64,000 nucleotides of DNA from Sclerodactyla briareus (Eukaryota > Echinodermata > Holothuroidea > Dendrochirotida > Sclerodactylidae), in assembly GCA_026419785.1 (NCBI GenBank), contig JAODTK010005800.1, forward strand, positions 186,001 to 250,000. Direction: 5' to 3'. The position numbers and the translations under genes are program-made. The notes below the pieces were generated by a model. The model was not told the DNA's origin, searched no databases, and was given only the letters and a program-made list of their open reading frames with translations. This document shows, in pieces, positions 23,591-37,129 of the stretch; position 1 is the stretch's first letter, and every line of letters begins with the position of its first letter.

Positions 23591-24970
23591 CAATTGTCCA
23601 AGAAAAGCCAAGGCATTTGGATCACCTCCCGCGTGCAATTTCAGGTGGTGCAATTCATTTTATCAATAATGAAATAAACAAGAACAAGTGAAACACATTC
23701 CATAGGAGTTGAAAACATGGAAGATATCATCAACATATCTCAAAATATCAGGTAGGTAAGACATTGTGGTGTTACGCAATGAATTGACTCTCTAAATGAC
23801 CCAGGAAAACATTAGCCGGAAAGGGTTTCCTTTGGTACCGGGGGAATTCCCAGGTACTTCATCAATGTGACATCATCTAACCCGATGAGGAAATTACCCT
23901 CCAGTCGCGATTTTCAACAACTTCTCGAAAAGGGGATTCCGGGAAGTTGTAAAGAATGAAAACACATCATAAAAACTGCAAGCATGTGGATGCGTTCAAA
24001 TTGGAAAAATAAAATTGATACGAATATAATGACTGGAACAGTCAGAATTAGGTATGAATGTTCTCAGGCATAGTTATCGAAAATGATACTCACAATATTG
24101 TGCAAGGGTATGTTCTGCTGGACCATTCAAACCAATAAAGACTAATGGTCTGAAAGGAATTTTTCTTTATTGCACTTGTTTCGCAAGACCATACATTTCC
24201 CTGGTTTGGCCACCAGAAGGCCACAGTTCAAAAAAGACATCCTCAGGTCGAAGTTGAAAAGGTTTATTGAAAACATATCATGTTAAATTCTCTTTGGATA
24301 TTATTTCGGGTGATAATTTCCCTTCAGCACCTTAATCCAGGAACTTCCCTCTAATCAGGAACATAGCATTCAGCTTAGCGAAATAAAATATATCGAGATA
24401 TTGATTCGTTATGAAAACTCCATCTCCTTTATCAAATCTACAAACCTCTATCATCTGTGGAGTTCATGCAAAGTTCTATGTAGTACCACATTTTTACGAC
24501 AAAATTTGTTTGGCCAGAGAGGTCAAGAGTTCAAAGCGGATGTCTCAAGATCCAGGAAGTCAGTCGAAAGTGTGCCCCTGTTTCTTACTTGATGTGGTAG
24601 ATTTGCTTCTCCAGTGCCGTTTTACATCGATGTTGTTGATAGATGGTGGCTAAGATGTGATACTTCGTTCATAACGAAGGGCTTTCTTTTCATGTAGGGT
24701 AAGGACTCGGTGACTCAGGTTGATCAGGGACAGTTGCGACCGGCGTGCCTTGGGGATTTCCATATTGTCAATAGTTTTCACATGATGTTTCGTGATGATG
24801 TTTGTAGTTGTTTATTAACATTAGCATTTTTGGTTGCGATGAGGGTGTGATATTCCGAAATTTTCGTTTTTGTTCAAACTGCTGCTCCAGACTATGAAAT
24901 GTTTTTTTAGCTTTGTTCTGTGACTCCTTCCTGGGCATTGGAATCTGCTGTCGTAGTACTGTTGATTAGA
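23590..24970 (-). mobile_element. Degenerate Penelope-like element (reverse transcriptase)
   Basis: Minus-strand landmarks appear in the order known for Penelope-like reverse transcriptases. LINLSHRVLTLHEKKAL (24749-24680) is the N-terminal 'NLS..LT..E..vL' segment. VCRFDKGDGVFITN (24466-24415) is the 'DKG.GVV..N' motif, followed by KLNAMF. Next come GGQTREMYGLAK (24215-24180) then IPFRPLV; a YDVFSFFTTS-type block (about 23965) equivalent to 'FDV.SLFT.vP'; FLGHLESQFIA (about 23800); and RYVDDIFHVF (23742-23711), the catalytic box with the Asp-Asp pair. Stops and frameshifts break it repeatedly. No GIY-YIG endonuclease is seen: the C-terminal side runs into the AT array at 23590. Sequence up to about 24970 reads as a Gln/Lys-rich helix, consistent with the N-terminal region. 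Confidence 0.8.
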
Positions 24971-24979
24971 TTGTTGGCT

Positions 24980-26070
24980 TAGCATGTTAATACAATGGTC
25001 GATGTTTTATGGGGAAGTTCTATAATAAAACAGATCTTCTTCAATATGGTTGTCCTAATATGATTTTTGATGAATGTGTCAACAGACTCTCAATAGAACG
25101 ATCAATCCAATGGATAAAGATTCAGTGGGAGGGAATGACCCAGATTATAATAAGTATTCATTCATCGGTCACGATTCTGTGATTTAAAAAACATTGACCA
25201 TCCACTTTTAAATATGTATTTTTTCAAAGGGAAAGTGTTGTGGTTTCCATAGTACAAGTGGGACCATACCTCTTCTTGAAGACAGGAATCCTATGCCACT
25301 GAAAGCTAGATTGTCTATTCTTTTGAAGGCTTCGTGATAAGACCGAAACTTACATTAGTAAGACGAAAGACACTTGGCATATTCAGGGTCAGTGAGCACC
25401 TTCAGGCAGAGGCTGCCTGTTTAGCCACGATCACATCAGCAAGTGTAAAGACTGCCAATAACTGCCAACTTAGACCAATTTACCATATACTAGCCAATGG
25501 TAAACACGATTTTGAAAATCAAAATCAAAGAAGAGAGAAGTGGGAATCTCCGAAATGTACGTTTGTAATGAAATATGTACTTTCATAACATTATGATCAA
25601 ACTTTTCCTTTATTTGGTTCCATAACTGCCTGTAAAAACTCTCCGTTAAAAATGCAAGGATTTTTTCTCAGTGCTGTTGTGTAAAAGTGTTGTGAAAGCC
25701 TACTACCGGCTCCTTTTGTCTCAGTTTCATTTATAGTATTTAGTGTCAGAGTCTTCATTTAACATATAGTTTATTTCAAGGAGCCTAGGCGAGAAGTCAT
25801 TTTCTAATTCATTGATGTTATAACAGCTGTAGAGTATGAAAGGCGGAAAACTAGTTTGGCGGAGCGACGATATCTCATTATGTGACACGTCCCGTGTCTA
25901 CATTCTGACATGAATGTAATTGTCTTGGAGGGATTGAATATGATCAAATGAGAATTTATTTCACTGGTTTTCTTTTTAGCAATTACCCGGAATAATTGAT
26001 ATTTGAATGGGAATGATAAAAAATCACTCGAACACTTTTTTGATCCTTGAAGTCAAAGGAATCTATGCAG
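24980..26070. other. Stretch without recognisable gene
   Basis: AT-rich. The ORF at 25334-25588 has no recognised motif. The part next to the Penelope-like relic may be its diverged 5' end. Confidence 0.4.
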
Positions 26071-26078
26071 TCTGACCC

Positions 26079-26102
26079 GTGTGTGTGTGTGTGTGTGTGT
26101 GT
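26079..26102. repeat. (GT)12 microsatellite
   Basis: Uninterrupted GT dinucleotides. Confidence 0.95.
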
Positions 26103-26124
26103 ATTATGTAGTGGGTATGTAACG

Positions 26125-26919
26125 CTGGCTGGAAACACGATAACTCGATCTCCGGGTATATTGGGGGTCATTTGGGATAAGAAATTAGAAAATAGTCAAA
26201 AATTGAGTATATTGGCGAATTGTGGCTTGAAAACACACTAACTCAACACCACCTGGATGAATGAAGCTCAAACTTGGTATGGGTGTTTCCATGATGAGTA
26301 CATGAACCCTATTTGTTCTGGGGTCAGGTCAGAGGTTCATCTGAGGTCACCAGAGGTCAAAGTCTGAAACCCTCGTGAACACGATAAGTCCAGAATGGTT
26401 GGTCTGATCGATTCAAGATTTAGTGTGTAGCTTTCTTATGGGAGAGTACATGGCCGTATTATTTTGGTATAAATCGGGGGTGAATTTCGGTCAAAAGAGA
26501 ACAATGTGAAAAGGCAATGTTTTGGTCAATTTTCGCTTGTGAACACGATAACTCAACTCACCTGGATGGATGAAGCTCATACTTGGTATGTGTGTTCCCC
26601 CATGATGAGTACATGAACCCTATTTGTTTTGGGGTCAGGTCAGAGGTAATCTGAGGTCACCAGAGGTCAAAGTCTGAAAACCTTGTGAACACGATAAGTC
26701 CAGAATGGTTGGTCTGATCGGGTTCAAATTTGGTGTATAGAATCCTTATGGGGAGTACAGGGACCCTATGTTTTTTTGGTATAGGTCGGGAGTCAATTTC
26801 GTTCAGAAATATAAAATTTGGTGAAAAAGTCAATATTTTGGCAAATTGTTTGGCTCGTGAACACGATAACTCGGCCCCACCTGGATGGGTGAAGCTCATA
26901 ATCGTGGTATGGTAAAAAA

Positions 26920-26961
<42 letters not shown>

Positions 26962-27035
26962 TAGTGTGTATCTATCTATCAAGAGTAATAGGAACCCTAT
27001 GGTTGGTTGGGAAAACTGGGAAATTTGTCAACATT
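26125..27035 (+). repeat. Dimeric satellite, ~315-bp unit, interrupted by poly-A
   Basis: Units start with a variant of GTGAACACGATAACTC at about 26229, 26539 and 26857 (periods 310 and 318), with a partial unit before them. Each unit is itself two related halves of about 155-160 bp: the second half also starts GTGAACACGATAA (about 26377 and 26690) and shares GGAGTACA or GAGTACATG, then ACCCTAT, then GGT..GGT. The third unit is cut by a poly-A run (26920-26958), after which unit-like sequence (AACCCTATGG) resumes. The same family occurs inverted at 39010-39536. Confidence 0.9.
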
Positions 27036-27139
27036 TTTCCCCTACTGACTGGTACAATCTCCTATTGTCCTTGTGCCTGGCGATAGTTGTCAGAAAAAGT
27101 CAAGGAATCATTAAGCCTTTTGGCCTTCTGGTTTAACCT

Positions 27140-27655
27140 CATATTATGACGTCATCCCTATTGAAATTCTGCAACGAATGCCTTCGTATATGTTCATTAC
27201 TCCCTAATTAATACAAATACGTATTACTCATGAATACTGACGCTATTCCTGCTGGCCAAAAAACGGTAGTACAGGGACTTTACAGTTTGGTATGATTAGT
27301 AACTGCTATAAGCATGCTTACCGCAGTGTTACTACTCTTTGCTACACTTAGGAATGTTCTGCATCTGAGAGGCCCGAGAACGAATAGAGACAATGACGGA
27401 TCATCGTTTAATAATGAATGGACCGTCAGTAGTTAGATACAACAGGGACTAATACATCATAGTGTTTCTAATAGATGAGTGTCCCTCGTCACATGTTCGT
27501 GCGCCCCTGACTCCTTCTAACTACGACAACGAACTGTCTCTGGTTTGAATGAAATATTCAATAAGTATTGGGAAATCTCCACGGGGACGTCAGATAACCT
27601 AAGAACAATATATTGGCTCAAGGAAGTTCCGTGGATGAGACTAATATGACACCCG
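27140..27655. other. Stretch without recognisable gene
   Basis: Nothing recognised between the satellite and the AT array. Confidence 0.5.
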
Positions 27656-27706
27656 ATATATATGATTATATATTATATATATATATATATTATATATATA
27701 TATATC

Positions 27707-27740
<34 letters not shown>

Positions 27741-27743
27741 ATC

Positions 27744-27797
<54 letters not shown>
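27656..27797. repeat. (AT)n array
   Basis: AT dinucleotides with occasional extra A, T or C. Flanks show no relation to the 22.4-kb AT-linked unit. Confidence 0.95.
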
Positions 27798-27799
<2 letters not shown>

Positions 27800-29660
27800 T
27801 ATATGGGAAGTTCTGCTGGGTCTATCTGGGAAGTACAGGAATGGCACAGTTACGTTGCGTAACTTTAGTATCAATATGAAGGGTTACTATTGTTATAATC
27901 TGTGGGGAAAAGGGAGGGAAGGGGTATGGGTGTTGGTAGGTTGGGATACATCTTGTACATCTCTGGAGGGGAACACAGGCAATTGACAAGACCTCATGGG
28001 CCTTACACTGACTACGGGTTTGAGAAAAAATGGCACTGGTCATTTCCAAGTGGGTTGTAACATTTTGAAGGCTTAGCATTAGCTACAATGATAATTTGAG
28101 CGGAAACCAGGCATAGGACGGGGGCCATCTGTAAGGGAGAAACACATAATTGGACTCTTGTTCAACTGCCAATCTGTAATACCCTGGGAGAAGTTTATGT
28201 GCACTATATAACGTTCCCGAAAACTGTCCCACTCTCAGACACCCTACCTAGGCCCTCAACTCTCCATGCCCCGACTGCACAAACTCGCATACCCATCATA
28301 AAGCCATGTGTTTAACCATCTTCTAGTTGTTCAGAAGCAGCACGGCAAGAAATACTGAGACCTTGGGCTCTTGTTATACACACCATTTACCCTGTCTTCA
28401 TTATCACATCACATCAATACGAATACTACAACGGGATTTGTCTTTGCAAGTACTTACTTACGAATAATAGACGAAGAATGTGGAACTTTATAAGATCAAT
28501 ATAGAGAGAAATCCGAATCGCTAACTCAAACGAAATCGTGAGTAGCCACCCTCTGTTAAACGACGTCAGATACGTATTGCCGGTACTACTGGTCGAGTTA
28601 ATATTATGGACACATATCACACTGTTATTCACGTTTAGAGGTGCTCCAACTGAAAACTGAAAAATGGTAGGAGTTCTTCTACAGGAAGCGTTTTATAAAC
28701 TGGATCATTTTCATATTACCATATAAGTGTATGACATACAGCCTCTGTGGACATTCAGTGTCATTCAGCCTAGGCCAACTTATGCATCAATTTAATGGAC
28801 GTAGGCTACAAACACACAGAGGTTCCCGAGATGGTTTCAGCACGTACAGACAATTGTGTGTGATAGCGTTTAACTCAACTGACTCCCCCGTCTTCCAAAT
28901 CGAGGTCGCTCTTTTCACACCACACCTAGTACAAGTACTACATTCCCATGACAGCCGGGAAACTGTCGGCCTAATAAACATTTTCGGCGTACTTCCCACT
29001 GGGGATAATTGGTTGTAATGGAATCATTCCATGAGGCGGAACAACATTGGCAAAATTAGATGAGGGCGAAGAAAATCTGTAATGTTTTCTGTGATGAAGC
29101 TCAGTGGTAATGTGGAATGTTAATAACGTTACTGATATCTTGTCATGAAGACGTAAATTAGCGGTCCGCGGAGCAGAATTCATCCAAGCCTTTCTCGTTG
29201 AACTCTAGGTTATATTTGAGGAGAGGAGGCTTCACCTGGGAGCCCGATATTTTCGTCGAATAAATTATAACGTGATATCGCTTCGAATTTCTGTTCTGTT
29301 TTGATGCTCATTTCCCGTCGGGGAAACTCCGTCGGGAGAGACGCCATAGGTGTGAACTGAGCTCATAGTCTAATTAAATTCTTCAGAGTCCATATTTATG
29401 CATTATATCATATACGAGTTAGGTGCACCTTACATTTACAAGGTCGGGAATAATTGAACGAATCAAATAAGTTACCTACATGGGTTCCATTATCGCAGTG
29501 GAGTTCATTTTATGACGAGTATATGTCGCGATTTTTTTCAAGGGTAACTGGGTATTTGGGTGTTTAGTTAACGTCACACCGTTCAAAGCACGTGTCGTAC
29601 AGGATATCTAGACTGAAAGTTCAGCACATGTCTCTCAGTAAACAATTTTGTCCTCATTCA
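27800..29660. other. Stretch without recognisable gene
   Basis: Several overlapping ORFs on both strands (27822-28079, 28731-29018, 28787-28999), none with a recognised motif. Confidence 0.45.
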
Positions 29661-29668
29661 ACTGAATA

Positions 29669-29884
29669 TTGGTAAAAGATAAATGTTTTGGAAGAGTGGA
29701 TGGGAAAAACATCAGAGGTGGACCAGCTAAAAGTTGGGAAAATTGCCTCGAAGGAGACTACAGATCAGTGGGACTGGCCTCGCTGCCCAAAACAGGAAGA
29801 AGGACTGAAGAACGTCAACAGTGGCAGATCATCATGAAGCGGATGGCATGGCAGGATGGAGCCACACCCGTGCCGACGCCTTGA
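29669..29884 (+). mobile_element. LINE ORF2 C-terminal stub
   Basis: The open frame contains GGPAKSWENCLEGDYRSVGL and later ERQQWQIIMKRMAW. This is the 'GRP.KSWE..l..Dl...GL ... DR..WR' tail found after the reverse transcriptase in several LINE clades. No reverse transcriptase motif lies upstream (29200-29660), so it is a strongly 5'-truncated copy, as is usual for LINEs. The frame ends at 29884 and a dispersed repeat follows. The exact clade cannot be told from this tail. Confidence 0.6.
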
Positions 29885-29894
29885 AGTCAAGTTA

Positions 29895-30240
29895 AATCAA
29901 TACCTCCGGTGACCTTGGAATCATCGACATGTTTTCCGAACTACTTGAAGTGTACACCCACCAAGTTCCATGTAAATCGGACAAACCTTATTTTTTCGCC
30001 TAAGACCTGGAAAATAGAGATCAGCAGTAATGGCACGAGGCTCACTTACGAACTCATCAGAGATTTATCATAGAGCGAACATGTGTGTCAAGTGTCAAAT
30101 CAATCGGATAAAGCGTTGAAAACTTATTGCCCTAAACCGAAAATCTTACGGTGTCGGACGAGTACGCGCCGGACGCTGCAGACGCGACAGACGCGGCGGT
30201 TACGGCGAAGGCAAAACCATAATATCCTCAAAGTGGGGAT
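29895..30240 (+). repeat. Dispersed repeat with two related sub-units
   Basis: Two blocks of about 125-150 bp each contain GTGTACAC or GTGTGTCA, then CCAAGTTC.ATGTAAATCGGA or CAAGTGTCAAATCAATCGGA, then AAACTTA. A CpG-rich tail follows (30150-30200: GACGCGACAGACGCGGCGG). Such blocks are common in marine invertebrate genomes. It may be the 3' untranslated part of the LINE just upstream. Confidence 0.45.
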
Positions 30241-30249
30241 ATGATTAGT

Positions 30250-33200
30250 GGCTAATCTCACTTATTGGTACCGACAAGTTGAAGAGACTCGAGCCTGGCC
30301 ATTGGTGGCCGCTCTGAGAATACGTTGATAGGCCATTTTTGAAGCCGCCATTCTGCATTTCAAAATGCCGCTATTCGGAAATATGTTCCTCTATCTCTTC
30401 GGATACCAAGGGTTAAATGTCTAAATTATACTTCCAACCAAATGGAGGGGATGAACAGACGAGTGAAGGGTGGAAATTGAGTGGCTGCACTAACATATGG
30501 TTACCAACGAATTCAATAAACAGCCATTGGCTTGGTCAATGATAACCGCCATGGAAAACACTGGTAAGTTATTTCAGACCCGTCATTCCGGATTTTTTAA
30601 TTAGTCGACCCGAGATAGCGATAGGTTTACATTCAGGGACTGAACTGAAATTACATGAGGTCAACGTATCCAACAAAATTACCCCATGGTGACAATCTCC
30701 AACGACTGTCATCTCCGAACTCAGAATGACTGCCCACATTTTCCGTGGAAATCATAGTAATTGGGAAAACTACAAAAAATTATTGAGTTGGTGAGAAAAT
30801 CCAGATAAGAGTGATCAGCCCCTTCCGCAGAATCAATTGCTTCACTGGGTTCAGTTCAGTTAAATGTAAATTCTGCCAGAGCCCAGAAGAGACGTAGAAC
30901 TAAGTAGCGGATGGGGGATTCCTCAGGAAGTGTCACGTGAAGGGCATTTAGAGGCATTGATTCGCACTGCTAGTAGTTAGTTTTGTCGTTCAATAGGTGT
31001 GGTTATTGCAGGAAAAACAAACAATCGCTCTGAAAATGTGCAATCAGCTTTGAAACGAGTGATGAAAAATAGTCGATAGATAGAACCAGTGCAACGGTTC
31101 GATAGCAATCTAGGGCTGCATATATGTCGTACCCTAACTCATTCCCATGTATACACAGGGTGAAACTACGTCGGCCTCTTTCAGCATCAGTTGAATGAAT
31201 GAATGAATAGTTGGAATCGTTCCAATTAATCACGAACCGAATATTTGTCCAGATGAACTAACATTCGATAGCGTGTTCATAGAGCGCCAAGGAGGTTTTC
31301 AGTCTTGATGTATGCCATTCTCTGCACTGTGACATGCTGATTGTCATTAGGGCACCAATACAAGTGCTCTAAAAAAGGGGAGCCCTCCTCCTTCAATAAT
31401 ATCAAAAATAATGACTTGGCAGCAAACACCGATCACCACAGAAATTCCCCCCCAGGAATGCTCATCACGAGGCTTGATGTTCGGGATGAGGAAAATCCGG
31501 CATGGGCAAGGGTCGAGCAGCCGTTCTTAAACAAGAAAGGTGGACTCGGTTCGTCTGCTCGCCATATCTTGGACGAACGGGGGGGGGGGGGAAACCACTC
31601 GCAGACGGCAACTTGCCAAACGGCAACCTCTCGTGAGTCTCTGCTGCGATCTTCGCTGTTGAGCGCACACGCAAGAAGGCAATAGGTACAGTCTTCTGGT
31701 GGAATCCGACCGCTTTAACCCAATTTGTACCAACCACTTGGGTAGATGAGATCAACATAACGCGTGCCCTATTCTAGACTCGCTATCAGATGCAAGCATG
31801 ACATATGAGTTGCTAACCCACCTCCACTTTTTGTCAAGGGGATTGCAAAAAAAATGTTATACCCCCCTAATGATATGTTAGAAAGCAGCAATGGTCGAAC
31901 TGGACACTGGACTAGTAATTAACAGAATGCCAATTGCTAGCTGTCCAGTACTCTGGTCAATATCAAAACCTGCCTCGTACAACAAGCATGGCATGAAAGG
32001 TTTGACAAAATAGTGACATAGTGTAGATGTTCTGTAACATCGCATTGGGTCTTCAAAGGTAATAATCTGGTGATAACATGATAGTAGTTCCGTAGAAAGA
32101 TGTAGTAATTTCATTAGATAATAGATTATGGGATTTGTGTGTGTATGGTAAGTGAATGGAATTAATTATCATAATAGTTCTGTGTAATGTGATAACTAAG
32201 TTGTGTGAAGACTCATCATTATCATTTTGAATCCTAGCATTTATCATAAGAATGACATATAATATAAAACGATCATTCGAATTGTTGACAGAATCGAGGT
32301 GGGATATCATATATGTCCGAGACAGTCAATACTAAATGTAATTAGAGGCTGGATGCCCGGACAAATGTGACAAATCCTGTCAAAATAAAACATTCTGTAA
32401 TGATCAAATATGGTTAAGTCAGTGAGGCACATCATTAGGGGGTCGTTTATAATTTAAGATTATGGAGGGCTGTAGAGCTTGGATGTGTAGTCCACTCGAC
32501 TGACATGAATGCCATTACACATTAATTTCACTCTATATTTACTAGCGACATCTAACATTGAGAACAAATAGGTTATCATACGGATTTATTTATAATACAA
32601 CTTTCACATCTGTCCAGTATTATTTTGCTATTATGAATGTGTTTTTCTCTCCTCCTACTGATGTGTAAGCCTGGAGAATACACCGTTTGGTGAATACACT
32701 CATATTCATTTCTCCAAGAGCCTACTCTTTCATACGCCGCTTCTGCGCGTGAATCATCATCGGTTGTAAATTAAATTAGACATGTGCAGGCGCGGGTGAA
32801 CCGCCGACGTGTTTATCCCCCAGCAGTAATCACCCCATTCCATCATCCTCTCTCATGAATTCATTTTTTTTTTTTTCAAACGGCACGAGTAGCTTATGGA
32901 CATACGCTAAACAGTCCTCAAAAAGTATAAACCCCTTAAGACGAGTCGTTGTTTTCTCCTCACTTTGTTGAACACTAGATGCAACCTTTTGTCATTGTGT
33001 GATTGGAAATTCTCGTGCCAATCCGCCCATCTCCCTGTAGCTCCAGTACGAGGATTACACATTGACACCATCATACCACCATGGGTTGGCAGGTGCCATG
33101 GGATTATCATGCAATCATCCACCTGACTCTTTGGAACCCTGATAGCTCATTCTGAGCGTCTGACACCATTAATCGAGACCCTAACACCATTACCGATAGA

Positions 33201-36200
33201 GTTTGCAAATAGGGTTGCTTTCGTCTTTGAAGAGCACATTCCAGAAAGTCCGATGCTAGAAGCAGTTCCGAATCGCAAGCACGCCATAATAGGCCAGTTT
33301 AGTTTGTTCTCCTGTTATTTTATAATACGAGCTAGAAGACATTGGTTCGCTACATTTAATTGTTCTAAGAAATTACATCAGACCAAACCAGTTTCCACAG
33401 GTGGAACGGGCTTGTTCCAGCTTTCATTGAGATCTAATTGGAACTTACTAGAGCTCTTTGAGGTCTATCTTGCACTTTCTATTCAATAGTTCAGACTATG
33501 CTCTCTGCGCCCTTCCCTTTTCGGCATGCGCACCAATTCTCTACGGCTGAATGGCGAACGTTGCGGCTACAATTATTATAGTAGTACTTCATTTCTGCAT
33601 GGAGAATATTCTACAACACCTTTCTGCCTATGAGCTATACCAATATATTCGGTAATTCTGGCTATATACAGACTGAATATCTTATGACACAAGTTAGGAT
33701 CTGATTTGATTTTTTTTATTGGATTTCCACGGGGGGTTTAGAAAGTCCAGTAAGGCTCATCACGACCCTGGCCGATTGACGTGGATAAGCCACCGGCATA
33801 ACTCGCCTTCTCTCTCGCCTAGTTCTCAGATGATATCGACGCAGGGACCGCCATTTCACGTCCTTCGGAGGGACGATCCAGGCTCCGGCCACTTTCTCGG
33901 ATCTAACTATCTGGAGAAGCGGAAAATTCATTTCCCAATCGACCGATGAGACTTATTACAATAACCGAAAAATTCGAACAAAACCCATGCACAAATTCAG
34001 GCTGCATTACAGCGCACCATGAGTGAAGACCGAACCCACTCGCCCCTTGCAACTGAGCCACCCAGAAAAGCAAGAAGTTACGTCTGTTGTACTGCTGATT
34101 TGGTCCCCGAATGTTCACTTGCAGAGCGTCACCGATGCCATGCCCCCCGGTCACATATGGTTTATGTTTTCATTTTCACCTAACATCGGTTGGCTATTTT
34201 GTCGTCGATACTAACCGACTTATCTATAGGATTTGTTTTTTTTTTATGCATGATTCAACCTATGGTCGACGGTGAGAATGGCACCCTGGCAGCGCGTTCC
34301 CTCCCTCCATAAATAAAAATGTAAATTGGATCTGTCCGAGTCCTTGACGACGCTTTATCAACTCTAAAACCCTCGTCTCGCAGCTTCGGCAAATTTGTAC
34401 TGGGGGGAATACATTTTTCACGACAAACGTGACCAAGCAGGTTCTGAATAGGGCATTCCATTCGTATATTGTGAGGCGTACCGTACAGACCTGCGAACAT
34501 GAAACGCGATAAACCATCCGTCCCTGGCGCAATCAGACGGGCCGGTCGAAATAATAGAGACTGCGCTGGTCTATATGACCCAACTTCGATCGGCCTATTT
34601 TTTTCTTCACAAACCCTCAAGGTATTCCAATGCACCCCAAGAGCGTGAATAATCAATCATAACCGCACTAACGCGTGAATGTACAACAAATGTTAAATTC
34701 TTAAAAGTCGCTTCGTTGTTCTTGGAAAAAATCACAGACCAAGCACTTCCAGAAAGGCGGTTCCCTTGCATACGTGTGTACGACTGTACTGTATTAATCT
34801 CAGAGCGTATTAATATAGTTTTGTTTTTGTTACCATTTTTTTTACGCTGCACATGTATGAGCAAAATAAAAGGACTGTGCGATGTGACTAGGACAATATA
34901 TATAAATTGAGCACGTTCGCGTCGAGCTACGACTTGCCCAAGGGGTCATACGATACAAACAGATGAAAGTACAATTCAGTGTGTAGAAAAACGATTCATA
35001 TCACCATCATTGTTTACAAGCAATGACTGTACGATCGAGATATATCATTTAGAATCTCCTCCCATCTTTCGTAGGCACTAGTTGTTTAACGAACGTTTCC
35101 CACTTTCCATAGATTATGAGTCTTTGTAACACGCAAGGTAATGCTCCTATGATCGCTACGATAATATAATTAACACACACAAAAATCGTCGTGGAGTCTC
35201 TCTTCTACTCATATCTGTTGTGTGCCGTATCGCCTCACCCGTCTGCTCACCGTAAACCGTCATCTTTGTTGGTATACATTTGGTAGGAGCGTCGGCATTC
35301 ACCGCGGGAAATGGGGGTCGATTGCTGGTCGGTCATACCAATAAGTTAGGAATGGACATGTTGCTTCTCGCTGGACTCATCCCAAGAGATTGAGCAGGAA
35401 AACGAGGCTAGGCAATGGGTGAGTTGCTGTCTGCGTGTGAGTTTGCCCATCCTCCCCTTCAATGTACTATCCCTCTAAACCCGTTACATGACTGCAACCT
35501 CACCTCTCCCCCTACCAACCAAATTTTTAGATGGTCCTCAATCGTCCCTGTTTTTTTTCAATTAATTACCAATAAACCCTAAAGATCAGTTCAGTGAAAT
35601 ATATATATCCTGTTAATCATAATCCCGCCTAAAAGTCTGGCGTTTTCGGAAGCCATATATTTGCAGAGGCTGAAACTGTGACTGGACATCAGTAGGCCTA
35701 TCCTTTATGTTCAATACAACGATTTGCAGAGGATCGTAATACATGAGAGAAATGTACAAAACTTTACAAAACGTTCGTATGTTGGTTCCGCGGTGTTTCC
35801 GTTACTATCTTGCAAAGTGCACGTACGTGTATGGCACAGCACTTTTTCCCGCATTGTATATCACTATACTGAAATATGAAATATGTTATTCTTTCAATGT
35901 ATTTTATGTTATTCGAAATTATCTAAAATGGGCCAGCAAATGTCAAATCTACAATTTCTGACACTATAGCCTTCTTGCGACTTGCGGACAAGTATTCATG
36001 ACTGCATAACTGTCACACATAACTGTCACACTGTGGCCGATTCGCCATACCGCCATACCGTATTCCAAGACTCCGTCTCCACCACCTCGTCTGTTCAACT
36101 TCTAAAACTATCGACTACCATCAATTTGTGAAACGGACCAAGGGCACAGTGATTCCTTGTCGTGCCACTTAGGCCAGTTAAGGATTTGTGTTCAGTTCAT

Positions 36201-37085
36201 GCCTTTATAATGGACTGTGAAATTCGGCGACCTTCGATCCGACCCCAAAACAAGGGACCATCTTTACGCATCGGAACACCCACCTCTTTCATAACTGTAA
36301 TCCCTCTGTCTAATTTGAACTCATTGGCTGATTGCTTTCTCGAGATCTCGCGCTCACAAGACCGTCACATACACACGACACAAACATACACTTGCATGAC
36401 TGCATATATTCCTTCCATTCCGGCAAGCATAAGAGAACCCAAGAGCTTCGGTGATTTCTTGCCGTTTCCCTGAGCGAATGCAAGGATGTTCTTTAGTCCA
36501 AGCATTGTAATTAGATGTGCGCTTAGGTGACCTCGACTGAACCCTCAAAACAATAGAGATAATCTACTCCAAATGATAAACCATCCGTGCCAGTATGAGC
36601 TCTCTACATCCGTGCTTTCCACAGTTAAGCATAGTCGGCGTCGAACTTTACAACCTCTGTTTACCCTTCTGTGACCTTGTGGATCTGACTCAATACAACA
36701 GAAGTCATCTACTCTACATGCAATGTCAATCTTACCGAGTTGTGCTCTCTGCATCAATCTGTTGCATACATTTATTAATGCTTACAAGCTGTTATAATTT
36801 TTGGGCCTCTTAGACCTCAGTGGCTTAGACCTGATCCCTAACCATTGGGAGCGTTACCTCTACAGGACAACCCTTCATGTCGAGTATGAGCTCTTTGACT
36901 GTTTCTTCGCACAATTAATCGTGCTCACATAGCTTTTTCAGACGTTTGCGCCCCTCTTTGACTTCAGGTAACTCCCCAAACGATAGAGTTTCTCCTCTTT
37001 AATTGTTTTAGCATACATGTCTAAATCGCACTCATGGATGCTTGCGTTCTCAATATAGCAGCTCACAACAGGTGTCACATACACC
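30250..37085. other. Long stretch without recognisable gene
   Basis: Read on both strands without finding a domain, tRNA or long repeat. ORFs of 65-133 codons occur: 31341-31685 plus, 34255-34656 minus with an overlapping second frame at 34260-34532, and 36162-36473 plus. The 34.26-34.53 kb minus frame has an ICRSC cysteine pair but no family match that I can name. G runs occur at about 31579-31591 and simple T runs at 32866 and 34238. It may be intergenic or intronic DNA. Confidence 0.4.
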
Positions 37086-37092
37086 CGCCTAC

Positions 37093-37120
37093 GCACACAC
37101 ATACACACACACACACATAC
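37093..37120. repeat. (CA)n microsatellite
   Basis: CA dinucleotides with TA interruptions. Confidence 0.9.
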
Positions 37121-37129
37121 AACCAGCGT

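Noticed and set aside
24180-24270. Hammerhead-ribozyme-like core (CTGAGGA ... GCGAAAC) on the minus strand
   Set aside because: It falls within translated reverse transcriptase motifs of the Penelope-like relic and the required stems do not pair well.
22264-27862. Tyr/Ile-repeat ORFs in AT arrays
   Set aside because: Direct translation of (AT)n; no biological coding.
34255-34656. 133-codon minus ORF with an overlapping second frame containing ICRSC
   Set aside because: Two frames open at once in CpG-rich DNA and no family match; kept only as a remark.
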